Source of the DNA: Maribellus comscasis | Lineage (GTDB): Bacteria > Bacteroidota > Bacteroidia > Bacteroidales > Prolixibacteraceae | Assembly: GCF_009762775.1 (NCBI RefSeq) | Contig: NZ_CP046401.1 | Span: 7,142,001 to 7,206,000 of the forward strand | DNA: 64,000 nucleotides | Reading direction: 5' to 3' | Shown here: piece after piece, positions 35,557-44,942 of the stretch | Position numbering within the stretch: position 1 is the stretch's first letter | How the letters are laid out: each line of letters opens with the position of its first letter | The notes under the pieces: model-generated | What the model was told of the DNA's origin: nothing | What the model saw: the letters and a program-made list of their open reading frames with translations, nothing else | Database searches by the model: none | Made by a program: the position numbers and the translations under genes

Positions 35557-35955
35557 TATCTATCTTTTACTCCTCTGTTGTTACGAATAGTTACGGAGGC
35601 GGTTAAGCAATAATTATACAATCTCTTCTCCGCTATTTTCTCGTTAATTTGAGTTTGACCTGTTATTCATGACAGGCAACAGGTTAAATTTAATTTTTTG
35701 AATTCTTAAATTATAATTTAATGATTTTATCAAGCTACGGGGACGATTTTTTGATTCTTTTATCACACAGTTTTTTTGATTTAGGTTTTTACTAAGATTA
35801 TGCTAGTTAAGGACTTTACTTATTTCAAAAATAATTCTCACTTAAAAATATAAATGGTTAAAACCAAGTCCTACAAAATGAATAACAAAAACCTCGGAAG
35901 CGTTTCCGGAAACGTTTTCATTCTCCGGAAACGTTTCCAGAATCAGAAGTTTTAA
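35557..35955. other. Largest gap of the polysaccharide locus; likely internal promoter region
   Basis: No gene is supported in these 399 nt. The sequence is AT-rich and holds the triple palindrome at 35896-35938. On the minus strand TATTTTTG (35833-35826) fits the Bacteroidota -7 consensus, with no clear -33 partner. A promoter for the genes from 35556 down to 25712 is likely here. Confidence 0.5.
35896..35938. promoter_or_regulatory. Three tandem 12-bp palindromes, LacI-family operator-like
   Basis: GGAAGCGTTTCC (35896-35907), GGAAACGTTTTC (35908-35919) and GGAAACGTTTCC (35927-35938) are three versions of one CG-centred palindrome; the last is perfect. The A-rich half-site and central CpG are typical of LacI/PurR-family operators. 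They sit 17 nt after one stop codon and 340 nt before the next start. On the minus strand the first and last units could instead pair into a hairpin with TTTTT about 15 nt later, so a terminator for the preceding gene is an alternative. Confidence 0.55.
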
Positions 35956-36972
35956 TTATAGCGCTTTCTTTCTCAAATGGTACAGCCAAAGCCTGGTTAT
36001 GTCGTTTTCATTCCCTGCAACAAGCATTTTGGGATGTTTGAGCAATTTCCCGTTCATCCCGTAAATCATCATAATATCCCGGGGACCAGTTCGCGGTTGT
36101 TTAAAGAAAAAAGGATCAAAAAGACGCCATCGGACACCATTATCAGAAGTATAGTGTAGCCAGGTAAATTCCTCGTTTTCAAAATGGCGGTAAAAAAGAT
36201 GCCAGATATTCGCTATTTTAAACACGCGGGGCATTTCTCCTCCACCATCAACCGCAAGAACAGGCCCCGGATGTTTTTCAAATTTTAAATCGTTTACAGA
36301 AGCTTTGGCATACCCGACTCTTACACTATCAAGTTCACGATTTGTGTTGAAAGCTTTATAAAACAGATGAAGTGTGTCTCCATCAGGGATAACACATGGA
36401 TCATCCAGACGCATGGAATCCCAATCATCAATGGAACCAGGTGTTATCACTACACCATGTTTTTCAAAATTTCCCATTGGCGCTCCGTTTTTATCGGCTT
36501 TAGCTATAGCAAGAATAATGGAACGTGACATATATCCAGATTCTCCCTTTTTTGCATAAATGTTCGCACTATCATTGTTCGACTTAGGTGTGCCTCCATA
36601 AAAAAGATAAATTTTGTCATCGGTAGCCAATACATGCGGACTTGAGCACCCTACGGCATCGGGAACACCAAGTTCAGCATGTTTTGCGACGGTAGAAACA
36701 TATTCCCAATGATACAAATCGCTGCTTCGATAATACCTTATCACTGCATTATAGGGAGACATTCCTTTTTCCAGATAATCCGTAAAAAGATGATATTTTC
36801 CCTTTTTATCCTGATAACAGCTGGCCATTCTGGGTTGATAAGGTGTGATATCAAAAGCAGGCTTTTCACTATCCAATTCTAATTTAAAATATTCAGAAGT
36901 AGCAATTTTTGTTTGAGACTTTGTGAACATAGATAGGACTAATAATAGATACAGGCTAAATATTTTTTTCAT
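35956..36972 (-). CDS. Secreted beta-propeller glycosidase-like protein
   Basis: A 338-residue protein with a signal peptide (FSLYLLLVLSMFTKSQ) and five-bladed propeller features: MASCYQDKKGKYHLFTDYLE, YRSSDLYHWEYVST, SSPHVLATDDKIYLFYGG, DDWDSMRLDDPCVIPDGDTL and EMPRVFKIANIWHLFYRHF. The acidic MRLDDP and EMPRVF motifs occupy blade starts where GH43/GH32/GH117-like enzymes carry catalytic carboxylates. It is not a close copy of the four HNPT/NNQRIG-type propellers in the locus. The family is unassigned. It is the last gene before the operator-containing gap. Confidence 0.65.
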   Translation of the reverse strand: MKKIFSLYLLLVLSMFTKSQTKIATSEYFKLELDSEKPAFDITPYQPRMASCYQDKKGKYHLFTDYLEKGMSPYNAVIRYYRSSDLYHWEYVSTVAKHAELGVPDAVGCSSPHVLATDDKIYLFYGGTPKSNNDSANIYAKKGESGYMSRSIILAIAKADKNGAPMGNFEKHGVVITPGSIDDWDSMRLDDPCVIPDGDTLHLFYKAFNTNRELDSVRVGYAKASVNDLKFEKHPGPVLAVDGGGEMPRVFKIANIWHLFYRHFENEEFTWLHYTSDNGVRWRLFDPFFFKQPRTGPRDIMMIYGMNGKLLKHPKMLVAGNENDITRLWLYHLRKKAL

Positions 36973-37126
36973 TATGCAAACAAAAAATGAAGTGATCTTA
37001 AATTTTACAAGCTTTCCGTATTATCTTACTACAAAAATTTTAAGCAGGCAAAAACAATTCAAACAATCCCATGCGCTGATTGCAGGCAAATGAAAACGTA
37101 TAAAGAAGAAATACATTTTTATATGT

Positions 37127-37951
37127 TTATTCATTGTCCTCTTTGTTATAATGTTTATAGATAAATTCAGCAGCTTTTGTACCAATATCGTTCAAGCCTT
37201 CCTGATTGTAATGAACTTTGTCTTTAAACCACTTTCGTTGTCCAAACTCATTTGTTTCTCCATAAGCGATATAAACTCCGTTCATTTTTTCCGCAATTAT
37301 TGTCTGAACATCTCTCACAGCCCGACAACCGCCTGGTGCTTTATCCTGCTGATAAGCCGTTTGTACGATAAAAAACGGTAAATCTTCACCAAATTCATTT
37401 CTGAACCTTTTGATCAATCCTTCGAGTGCCTTTTGGTATTCAGTTGCAGTTAATTGTCCAGCCAAAATAGCATTAGCATCACGTTCGCCTTGAATCCAGA
37501 GGACACCAGACAGACGAATGCCTGACTTTGTTTCGGCCATTTTTGTTTTTTCAACTGCCTGAGCAAAGAGTTTGCCCGAAGTATCCCACGTACCGTAGTT
37601 AGCCATTTCCGCTTTCCAGTGACAGGAGGCACCTCCCCGGGCCGCTGTTACCATATAAATTTTTTGCATGAAGAGTTCATACATCCTTTTTGCAAAAGCG
37701 GGAGCTACACTTCCTGTTCCGGCTTCCTGAAATTGCTTCCATGATTTACCTGCAGGATCTTTTAGTGGAATAAATTTATTGTTTTGAGCATCAAATTCAA
37801 ATGCTGTATTTGTTTTACATACAGGACTATTTAACGAATCTCCCTGACCAACAGCATTACTCTGACCGGCTAAAAGGAAGAGTTGAGATTTTTGAGCAGA
37901 ATTAGAAAAACAATTCATCAAAATAAAGATTACGATTATTTGAGTTTTCAT
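37127..37951 (-). CDS. Secreted SGNH-type carbohydrate acetylesterase (sialate O-acetylesterase-like)
   Basis: 274 residues with a signal peptide (VIFILMNCFSNSAQ). The nucleophile block is LFLLAGQSNAVGQGD (Ser31), the middle block VLWIQGERDAN (near 155), and the catalytic His lies in DKVHYNQEG (near 246). This is the SASA/DUF303 SGNH hydrolase pattern, and the family removes acetyl esters from sugars. In this setting it probably deacetylates the polysaccharide so that exo-enzymes can proceed. It lies 11 nt downstream of the tandem propeller gene. Confidence 0.85.
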   Translation of the reverse strand: MKTQIIVIFILMNCFSNSAQKSQLFLLAGQSNAVGQGDSLNSPVCKTNTAFEFDAQNNKFIPLKDPAGKSWKQFQEAGTGSVAPAFAKRMYELFMQKIYMVTAARGGASCHWKAEMANYGTWDTSGKLFAQAVEKTKMAETKSGIRLSGVLWIQGERDANAILAGQLTATEYQKALEGLIKRFRNEFGEDLPFFIVQTAYQQDKAPGGCRAVRDVQTIIAEKMNGVYIAYGETNEFGQRKWFKDKVHYNQEGLNDIGTKAAEFIYKHYNKEDNE

Positions 37952-37962
37952 AACTTTCTTTT

Positions 37963-40161
37963 TTAATAAATTAGCGGAACTATTGTTGAAAATGATATTT
38001 CACTATCGACAGGTAATGTTGCCATAATAAGTGCTTTCATTTTACCATGTTCCATATAAATTTTTGGCATGTCACAGGTGCGCGTGCACGTTGTAACATC
38101 ACCATCTGTCCAGGGAATTTTTCCTGAAAGAAATACCAGTGGTGCTTGCGCCAATTTCCAATTTAATCCGGATGAGTCTGAAGTCCAAAGCAACATTGAA
38201 CCTTTTGGATAGTCCGCAAAACTTTGATAACAATCTTTGCCGATACAATAGTAACGTCCGTCTTGATACCACTGCACATGGTCATCAATAGCAAATTTAG
38301 ACTGCACGTCAGTATCATCCTCTTTGTTCTCTACTATAATAAAAGGAATATTCGTATCAACAAACGGGCCTAAGGGTGAATCAGACAAAGCAGTTACATG
38401 CACCACCTTTCCACCCCATGTGCTTCCGTCAACAGTAACGTATTTGTATGCCATAAGAAACTTACCATCGGGGCGAAGGGAGACCACAGGTGTAGCAGTC
38501 ATCTGTCGCCCATTCGAAATATCTATTAAAGGCTTATCAAAACGTTTCCATTCACCATTAATATTATCAGTTATAGCAACACCAACTCTCTGATTATTGC
38601 GATTTACCCACCATTCAGGATTATCTGTTTCAGGCATAAAATCATCAGGAGTTGTAGCCCAATAACCGGAACCTTTGTTCCCATTATAGTAAAGATAATA
38701 TTTGCCATCATACTCAATTAAATGAGGATTGTGAGTCATCTCACCATCCCAATATTCATTGCCTCGTGCTGGAAGCACCACATTTTTAAAAACATAAGGT
38801 CCAGTTAAATTATCTGACACTGCATGAGCCACTTCTGAATGTGTTACCCAGGCATGGTGTCCACGAGATTTTAACCAACGTGAATAAATGGCATGATATT
38901 TCCCATCTTTCCCTTTTATAATATTTGTTCCCCAAACATTATATTTCTCCTCTTGAATGATATTGGATTTATCCAATTCTTCGGGAAGTAATTGTTGAAA
39001 ATTTAGTTCTTCAGATTTTTGTTTTAAAGGTATTCTTACATTGCACGAATGATCACGATATACCCCATCGACAGTCAAGCTTAATGCACCATACAAGGAT
39101 CTTGGAATACCATTTTCAATTAACAATTGTGGGCGTTCAAGTTGTGCGGTACTCTTTTCTCCATTTTCCCATTCAAATCTACTCCTTAGTACAAGCGGAT
39201 GTTTTGTTGGTTTCCAATCGCACCCATTTTCCGATTTCATTAGGGCCAAAGCCCCGGCATCTCCTGTATATGTTCCAACAACATCGCGTACAATTGCATA
39301 GTATTTATTATACTGGTGCCATACATAAGGATCTTCGGCAACCATATGAATATTTTCTGTTCCTTTTAGCTCAAAAATTGGTTCGCTGTGTTTTTTGAAA
39401 GGTCCCAGAGGGTTATTTGCAAAAGCCACCATAAAGCGAACCTTTTTCCCAGTCGAAAGTTTGTAACTCTCATCAGTAGATAAATCAATGGGCTTATAAT
39501 TTTTACCTTTATCGACCGCTTTGTATATCAAAATAATTCTCTCATCACTCGTATAATTAACTGCAGGATTTGAGGTCATCAACGCATCATAAGCTGTGGG
39601 ATTATCACTTACATCTATTATTGGTTTATTCAAACGCTTCCATGGCCCGGAAGGATTGGAGGCAACGGCGACGCCTATTCGCTGGTTATTGCGATAAATC
39701 CACCAATCTTTGTTACTCATCGAAATGGGTTGTTTGGCTTCAATAGGGCCAGTAGTTCCCATGTAGTAAAGGTAGTATAAGCTATCTTTTCTGAGTATTG
39801 TAGGATTGTGGGTTGTTGTTCCATCCCAGAACTCTTTTCCCCGAGGAGGAAGCGTAACATTTACAAATTCAAAAGGACCATCAACATTGTCTGAAACAGC
39901 ATAAGCAATCTCTGAGTGGGTTACCCACGCATAGAAACCAAGTTCGCGTTTCCAACGGGAATAAAACATGTGGTATTTCCCATCTTCACCTTTAACAACT
40001 GAAGCTCCCCAAATGTAATAATCAGAATCGATGAATTTATTTAATTTGGGAACAGGTTGCACCATGGCCCCAATATTTAGTTCCTGACCTTTTACAAAAC
40101 CTGGATTAAAAACAAATGCGGCATAAGGTAGTATAAAAATTATTGGAATGATTTTCTTCAT
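37963..40161 (-). CDS. Tandem beta-propeller glycosidase-like protein (two fused propeller units)
   Basis: At 732 residues this is two propeller units of about 350 residues in one chain behind a signal peptide (YAAFVFNPGFVKGQ). Unit 1 has YIWGASVVKGEDGKYHMFYS, TTHNPTILRKDSLYYLYYMG, YRNNQRIGVAVAS, DALMTSNPAV and AEDPYVWHQYNKYYAIVRD, matching the single-unit relatives at 25712 and 48611. Unit 2 has YNVWGTNIIKGKDGKYHAIY, MTHNPHLIEYDGKYYLYYNG and NRNNQRVGVAITD, but DALMTSNP is replaced by QMTATPVV and the AEDPYVW Glu region by DDHVQWYQDGRYY. Unit 2 may therefore be a binding domain or have another specificity. It lies 29 nt after the GH97 gene. Confidence 0.7.
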   Translation of the reverse strand: MKKIIPIIFILPYAAFVFNPGFVKGQELNIGAMVQPVPKLNKFIDSDYYIWGASVVKGEDGKYHMFYSRWKRELGFYAWVTHSEIAYAVSDNVDGPFEFVNVTLPPRGKEFWDGTTTHNPTILRKDSLYYLYYMGTTGPIEAKQPISMSNKDWWIYRNNQRIGVAVASNPSGPWKRLNKPIIDVSDNPTAYDALMTSNPAVNYTSDERIILIYKAVDKGKNYKPIDLSTDESYKLSTGKKVRFMVAFANNPLGPFKKHSEPIFELKGTENIHMVAEDPYVWHQYNKYYAIVRDVVGTYTGDAGALALMKSENGCDWKPTKHPLVLRSRFEWENGEKSTAQLERPQLLIENGIPRSLYGALSLTVDGVYRDHSCNVRIPLKQKSEELNFQQLLPEELDKSNIIQEEKYNVWGTNIIKGKDGKYHAIYSRWLKSRGHHAWVTHSEVAHAVSDNLTGPYVFKNVVLPARGNEYWDGEMTHNPHLIEYDGKYYLYYNGNKGSGYWATTPDDFMPETDNPEWWVNRNNQRVGVAITDNINGEWKRFDKPLIDISNGRQMTATPVVSLRPDGKFLMAYKYVTVDGSTWGGKVVHVTALSDSPLGPFVDTNIPFIIVENKEDDTDVQSKFAIDDHVQWYQDGRYYCIGKDCYQSFADYPKGSMLLWTSDSSGLNWKLAQAPLVFLSGKIPWTDGDVTTCTRTCDMPKIYMEHGKMKALIMATLPVDSEISFSTIVPLIY

Positions 40162-40190
40162 AATATACCAACTATTGGATTTAAAACTGA

Positions 40191-42125
40191 TTATTTCTCT
40201 CTTGCTTTAAACCAAATTACAGCACCTCCATTCGCGGCTATATTCAACATTAAATTATTATTCTTATCACAAATAATTACTTCTTTTTTGAATGGAATGG
40301 CTGTATTACGCTTAGTTAAATTAGCCCTTGGGTTTAGTCCTTCCAAAGGGACGGGTTCTGCTAAAATATCATCTGAAAATATTTCAGCAGAATAATTTCC
40401 TTCCTTTAGAAAATTACAATTTACCTGCAATTGTTTTTTCTCTCCGGCACTTAAAACTCCCAAGTACCAGTCATTCCCTTTTCTGCGTGCGAGAATTGCC
40501 AATTCACCTATTTTACTTTGTGGAAGAACAAAAGTTTCATCCCAAACCGATGGCACTTCATTAATAAAATTAATGGCAGGTTGAATTTTTTGTGTCTTCA
40601 ACAAATATTCGGGATTTTCGGCGATACATTGAAAAGGAGAATAATAGCAAACCAGTGTAGCCAGCTGATGTGCCCAGGTAGTTTCTCCGGGAGCAGTAAA
40701 AGCAAGTGGCGTATAATCTGCATGTCCTGTAACGTAGCGAGTAAACGGCAAAGCTGCATTGTGACTCGCAGAAAGTGGTCCTTCTTTCATATTATTTAGT
40801 TCAACTCCCCGAATTCCTTCACGTGAAACTTCGTTCGGATATGTTCGGTATTCGCCCGAACTTTGCTGGCAACCGTGAAAATTAACCATCAACTTTCGTT
40901 CAGCAGCTAGTTTTAAAAGGGCTTCATCAAAGTCGATGAGTGATTTAGTCTCGCCATTCATAAAATCTACTTTTACACCGACAGCACCGGTTTGTTTTAA
41001 ACTATCGAGAAATCCAGCCATCAGGGCATACCCGTTTTCAGGAAAATTGAGCTGATTGGAATGTTTCCATAAAAAAATGCCTACATTTTTATTTTTTGCA
41101 TAATTACACAACTCTGTAATTGTTTCCCATTTGTTACTCCACCTTTCCCAACCTTCGTCAACCATTGTGTATTCAAATCCAAGTTTTTCAGCATTATCAA
41201 CTGTACGCTTTTCTGCCTCAAAAGTTGAAAACTTTCCCGACCACCAATACCAGGCTGCTTTTCCAGGTTTAATCCAACTCATATCAGCAAACAATCTTCC
41301 ATCAGGTTTTGGATTTAGCGATGGAACAAGGGTGTTATTGACGAGACTATTTAAATCATCAGCTAAAAGAATACAACGCCAGGGAGTTAAAATATCGCCT
41401 TCTATTTCAAATCCTTTTTCACCTTCTGCAAAATTTGCTTTGAATGTATTGTCACCAATAGCCTCCAATCGCATTCCGCTGTAATTATATAAGGCAGCTT
41501 CAGCCACTAAAGCATAACCACCGGCCGGCATCTCGCAGGTTAATGTCAGCCCCTGAACCGGTCCCATTTTTGAAATAGCTGGCATTTGTGAAATATCTGA
41601 GCAGAGCCATTCTCCGGCATGAGATTTTAATTTCCAATCGTTATTGCGTTCGAAATACCATACTTTTGTATTGTTTGGGAACCGGAATGAACTTAATTCT
41701 CCTTTAACATCCTGAGTGCCGGTACCTGGAACTATGTACCGGTAAGCTACTCCCTCTGCAGAAACCAGGAATTCAAGAAACCAGGTAAAACCATCTTTTT
41801 CCTTTATTTCAAATTTTGAGATGTTCGTCTTGTGGTAAGCAGTATTTTTTCCACCAAACATTGAATAGTCAAATTCTTCACTGAAACGCTCAGAAAGCCT
41901 TATTTTTGAATTAGACCCTAAACTTTTCTCATTTACTACAATTCCTATCAAAGAGGTATCTATAATTACATGCCCATCTTTTTTTACGGTGTATGATATT
42001 TGATGATTTTTTAATTGTAAAACCTGGGCTTCGACGCCATTGTTAGAAATCTTAAATTCTGTTTTATTAGAAGTACATCCTGCAATAAACAGGAGGGTAA
42101 CCAGTAGTAAAATTAGATTTTTCAT
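40191..42125 (-). CDS. GH97 alpha-glycosidase, retaining alpha-galactosidase type
   Basis: The 644-residue lipoprotein (signal ends LLFIAGC) shows the GH97 order: a beta-supersandwich N-terminal domain, a TIM barrel beginning WIKPGKAAWYWWSGKFSTFE, VDEGWERW near residue 324, and GVKVDFMNGE near residue 385, then a C-terminal domain. GH97 holds inverting alpha-glucosidases and retaining alpha-galactosidases; an Asp nucleophile in KVDFM is the mark of the retaining, galactosidase-like branch (from characterised Bacteroides enzymes). I infer removal of alpha-galactose from oligosaccharides in the periplasm. The enzyme needs calcium in known members. Confidence 0.85.
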   Translation of the reverse strand: MKNLILLLVTLLFIAGCTSNKTEFKISNNGVEAQVLQLKNHQISYTVKKDGHVIIDTSLIGIVVNEKSLGSNSKIRLSERFSEEFDYSMFGGKNTAYHKTNISKFEIKEKDGFTWFLEFLVSAEGVAYRYIVPGTGTQDVKGELSSFRFPNNTKVWYFERNNDWKLKSHAGEWLCSDISQMPAISKMGPVQGLTLTCEMPAGGYALVAEAALYNYSGMRLEAIGDNTFKANFAEGEKGFEIEGDILTPWRCILLADDLNSLVNNTLVPSLNPKPDGRLFADMSWIKPGKAAWYWWSGKFSTFEAEKRTVDNAEKLGFEYTMVDEGWERWSNKWETITELCNYAKNKNVGIFLWKHSNQLNFPENGYALMAGFLDSLKQTGAVGVKVDFMNGETKSLIDFDEALLKLAAERKLMVNFHGCQQSSGEYRTYPNEVSREGIRGVELNNMKEGPLSASHNAALPFTRYVTGHADYTPLAFTAPGETTWAHQLATLVCYYSPFQCIAENPEYLLKTQKIQPAINFINEVPSVWDETFVLPQSKIGELAILARRKGNDWYLGVLSAGEKKQLQVNCNFLKEGNYSAEIFSDDILAEPVPLEGLNPRANLTKRNTAIPFKKEVIICDKNNNLMLNIAANGGAVIWFKAREK

Positions 42126-42282
42126 TTATGTCATTTCTTTAAATTTATTTCTGTTTTAATCATTCAAGGCCTGTGAGTCAAACTCAATTATGAGATACAC
42201 CCCGACACCAAAAGCTATACAACTCTTCGTTCAAACAAATCGGAAAGGAACATCCAAACACTATCAGAAATTGAAAAGTTCT

Positions 42283-43389
42283 CTAATCCGGATGCTTTCC
42301 TTTTTGTAATAACATTGGTTTTCTGTTGGCAGGAGGATCGCCTGAATATTTCAATTTTGCAGGCTTTTGTATCATTAAATCCTCGATGATTACAGCCAGA
42401 TCCCTTTTGGGCATCTTATCGATTAACCTGTAATGATTTCCATTTTCGTCGGGTATCCAGTCAATTACCGCGCGATCTTTAACAACCATTGTACCGCTTT
42501 CCATGTCAAAATAGTTCCGCACACCTCTTACCGCAACCAAAACTGCTGTTTGGTCGTAACTGGATCTCCCTCCTTTTCTGTATTTATAGTTAGAAACTGT
42601 ATCCAACCTGTCTTCAATAAATGCTATCTCGTATGCATCTTTCACCGGATTATTTTTTGTTTTCGTTTTCACCAAACGATCACCTGTCCGAATAGAACGT
42701 CCTATCTCTCCCCCGCTAATAATGATTTTGGTTGGCCAGTTTTCAAAAACATATTTTCCACTCTGAACATCCAGTAATATATTACATGCGTCTTTCCCTT
42801 CCTTGAAATCGCCGGCCATAGATACCAATTGTTTAACTTTTTTCTGCACTAATTCCATTCCCGTCAGCGGACTTATTTGATCCGGCGCAGATTTTAATAA
42901 ATTGTTCAAATTTGTTAAAAACCCGACAGTAACAATTGTCACACTACTATCAGGCTGGTTACTTAATACCTTTCGATAAACTGAAACTGCATCGGGCGCT
43001 TCTGAAGTTGTATAAATAGTATGCTGATAATGTAATGGTAATTCTTCTGTCCACTTTCTGCCTTTATGCCATGGCCCAAAGGCTCCTGCCCTGCCTTTTA
43101 CTGATCCAATTGGTATATTCGGTCGTCCGTAATATGTATTGATTATGTCAATCAATGGAACCGATTTCTCATATTGGTTTGAGCTTCCGCAAGCCAATAT
43201 TTCGACTTCCCCATTATCAGCTAAAGCATTCAAGGCTGCCAAAGCCCCCACATCATCATAATCTGGTCCCATGTCTGTATCAAAGATGACTGAAACCTTT
43301 TCAATAGGGTGCCAGACATTTTTTTTTGCCAAACTGTTGTATAAAAGAATACCTGCAAAAAAAATTAACAATATTAGTCTTTTCATCAT
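42283..43389 (-). CDS. Secreted inosine-uridine nucleoside hydrolase-like protein
   Basis: 368 residues. It has a signal peptide (ILLIFFAGILLYNSLAKK) and then VSVIFDTDMGPDYDDVGALA, the calcium-binding Asp cluster of the nucleoside hydrolase fold (Asp37, Asp39, Asp43, Asp45, Asp46; slightly stretched compared with DTDxGxDDxxA). VTIVTVGFLTNLNNLLKSAP is the second typical block. The classic role is hydrolysis of ribonucleosides, but in polysaccharide loci such proteins may act on other N- or O-linked ribofuranosyl or pentosyl groups. That role is speculative. Gaps of about 160 nt on both sides suggest it may have its own promoter. Confidence 0.8.
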   Translation of the reverse strand: MMKRLILLIFFAGILLYNSLAKKNVWHPIEKVSVIFDTDMGPDYDDVGALAALNALADNGEVEILACGSSNQYEKSVPLIDIINTYYGRPNIPIGSVKGRAGAFGPWHKGRKWTEELPLHYQHTIYTTSEAPDAVSVYRKVLSNQPDSSVTIVTVGFLTNLNNLLKSAPDQISPLTGMELVQKKVKQLVSMAGDFKEGKDACNILLDVQSGKYVFENWPTKIIISGGEIGRSIRTGDRLVKTKTKNNPVKDAYEIAFIEDRLDTVSNYKYRKGGRSSYDQTAVLVAVRGVRNYFDMESGTMVVKDRAVIDWIPDENGNHYRLIDKMPKRDLAVIIEDLMIQKPAKLKYSGDPPANRKPMLLQKGKHPD

Positions 43390-43558
43390 TTGTGACTTTC
43401 ATTATTTCTTAATTATCCAAATTGATTTTTCTCCTTATTGGTATAAAAAAAGTTGATTATAAGACGCAGCAAAATGAATGAGTTTAAACCTCATGTATCC
43501 CCTGTAACAAATTTTATCATTTTTGGGTATTGTAGTAATTCCAAAATCAAATTATAAT

Positions 43559-44929
43559 TTAATAAACGAAACAAGTAGATTGATCATTTTCAATGCAAAC
43601 ATTAAATACAAATTCATTTTTCACTATTGAACTTTCACCAAGAGGGCTTCCTCCAATACAACAGTTTTTAAATAAGATCTGGTTAACAGGATGGAGCTTG
43701 TCAAAGCCTGCAAGCTCTATTTTACCCCCTGGTGATTGCACATTAATAAAATTCCAATTTTTTATTGCTCCTCGTTCATCCCGAAACCCAGTGGTATTGC
43801 TGTACCTTGTTTTTTCCACTTTTACCTCTATGGGCCGGCCAGGTTTTTCCAAGAAGAAATTTTCAAACGTAATGTTCTCACACAGTGCCCAATCGCTGTG
43901 ATCACTCCGTATACCTGCATGCACATGTTCCAGTACATCAATATTTCGGAAAGTTATATCTTTAAATAGTGAGGTTTCCATTGAGGCTCCTATTCTTAGA
44001 CCATTACCTGCATGAGTGTTGTAAATAACACAATTTTCTGCGAGACAATTTTGAGTTGGTGGTTCGCCATTCGTCTCGGCATCCAGCGCATGCCATCCAA
44101 AACCATCATCACCACAACCTATGAAACAATCATGCGCATAAAAGTTAGTTACCCCATCTATGTCAATTCCATCATTGTTTACACCAAAACTAAGTAGGTG
44201 CATCCAACTTACTTCTATATTGTTACAAAGAAGATATAAAGTTTGCCACCATTCACCGGCACGTAATCCAATTCCTTCAACAGTTATATCATTACACTTT
44301 CTAAATTCAATAGCACATATCTTCTCTTGCTTACTTGTATAACCTCGCGCATCAAGTATGCCCCTTCCTTTCACCTTCACATTTTCAAGGTCCTCTCCAT
44401 AAATACGCCCTTTAACCAATGCCCCCGAAGCCAGATATATTGTCTGCCCGCTCTTTGGAGTAATAAGCCCCGCGTCATGAATTCCCGAACCAAAATACAT
44501 CACATTCGGATCATCCGGTTTTGGGATATCTTCTTCAATGGGCAATAATGATAAAAGCAATGGTGGTGCATTATTTATCTCTATCACCAGCATTTGAGGC
44601 TTTGTAATTTCAAAACTCAGCTCATTCCCATCAACTTCGCCTTTAATATCCTTGCTGTCAGGTCTAATCCTGTATTTTGAAATTATATTATTAAAACTGA
44701 TATTAATCTGAGTCCGTTCTGCAAGTTCACAGATTGCTGTTTCAAAAATGGTATCAGCAAAGCATTCTTCGTGAGCAACAAAAACCTCTTGATTATTTAT
44801 ATTAACTTCATATAAAACACTTTTCTCGACTCCGGATCTGGATATTGGCACCGAGGGTTGTTGATGAACACATGACAGTTGAGAGCAAAATATTAATCCC
44901 AACATACCTAAGACATAAAATTTTTTCAT
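43559..44929 (-). CDS. GH28-like right-handed beta-helix lipoprotein
   Basis: I start at the Met at 44929 (MKKFYVLGMLGLIFCSQLSC gives a lipoprotein signal); a longer frame to 45004 would overlap the upstream sulfatase gene. The 456 residues show parallel beta-helix sequence (IYLASGALVKGRIYGEDLEN, GRGILDARGY, FRKCNDITVEG). The GH28 active-site motifs are partly kept: NNDGIDIDG for NTDG (near 253), GCGDDGF for G/QDD (near 275), and GNGLRIGAS where GHG is usual. It is probably a glycosidase of the GH28 clan acting on an alpha-linked residue, but the missing His leaves activity in doubt. It lies 13 nt after a sulfatase gene. Confidence 0.7.
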   Translation of the reverse strand: MKKFYVLGMLGLIFCSQLSCVHQQPSVPISRSGVEKSVLYEVNINNQEVFVAHEECFADTIFETAICELAERTQINISFNNIISKYRIRPDSKDIKGEVDGNELSFEITKPQMLVIEINNAPPLLLSLLPIEEDIPKPDDPNVMYFGSGIHDAGLITPKSGQTIYLASGALVKGRIYGEDLENVKVKGRGILDARGYTSKQEKICAIEFRKCNDITVEGIGLRAGEWWQTLYLLCNNIEVSWMHLLSFGVNNDGIDIDGVTNFYAHDCFIGCGDDGFGWHALDAETNGEPPTQNCLAENCVIYNTHAGNGLRIGASMETSLFKDITFRNIDVLEHVHAGIRSDHSDWALCENITFENFFLEKPGRPIEVKVEKTRYSNTTGFRDERGAIKNWNFINVQSPGGKIELAGFDKLHPVNQILFKNCCIGGSPLGESSIVKNEFVFNVCIENDQSTCFVY

Positions 44930-44942
44930 ATTAAAGCATTGT

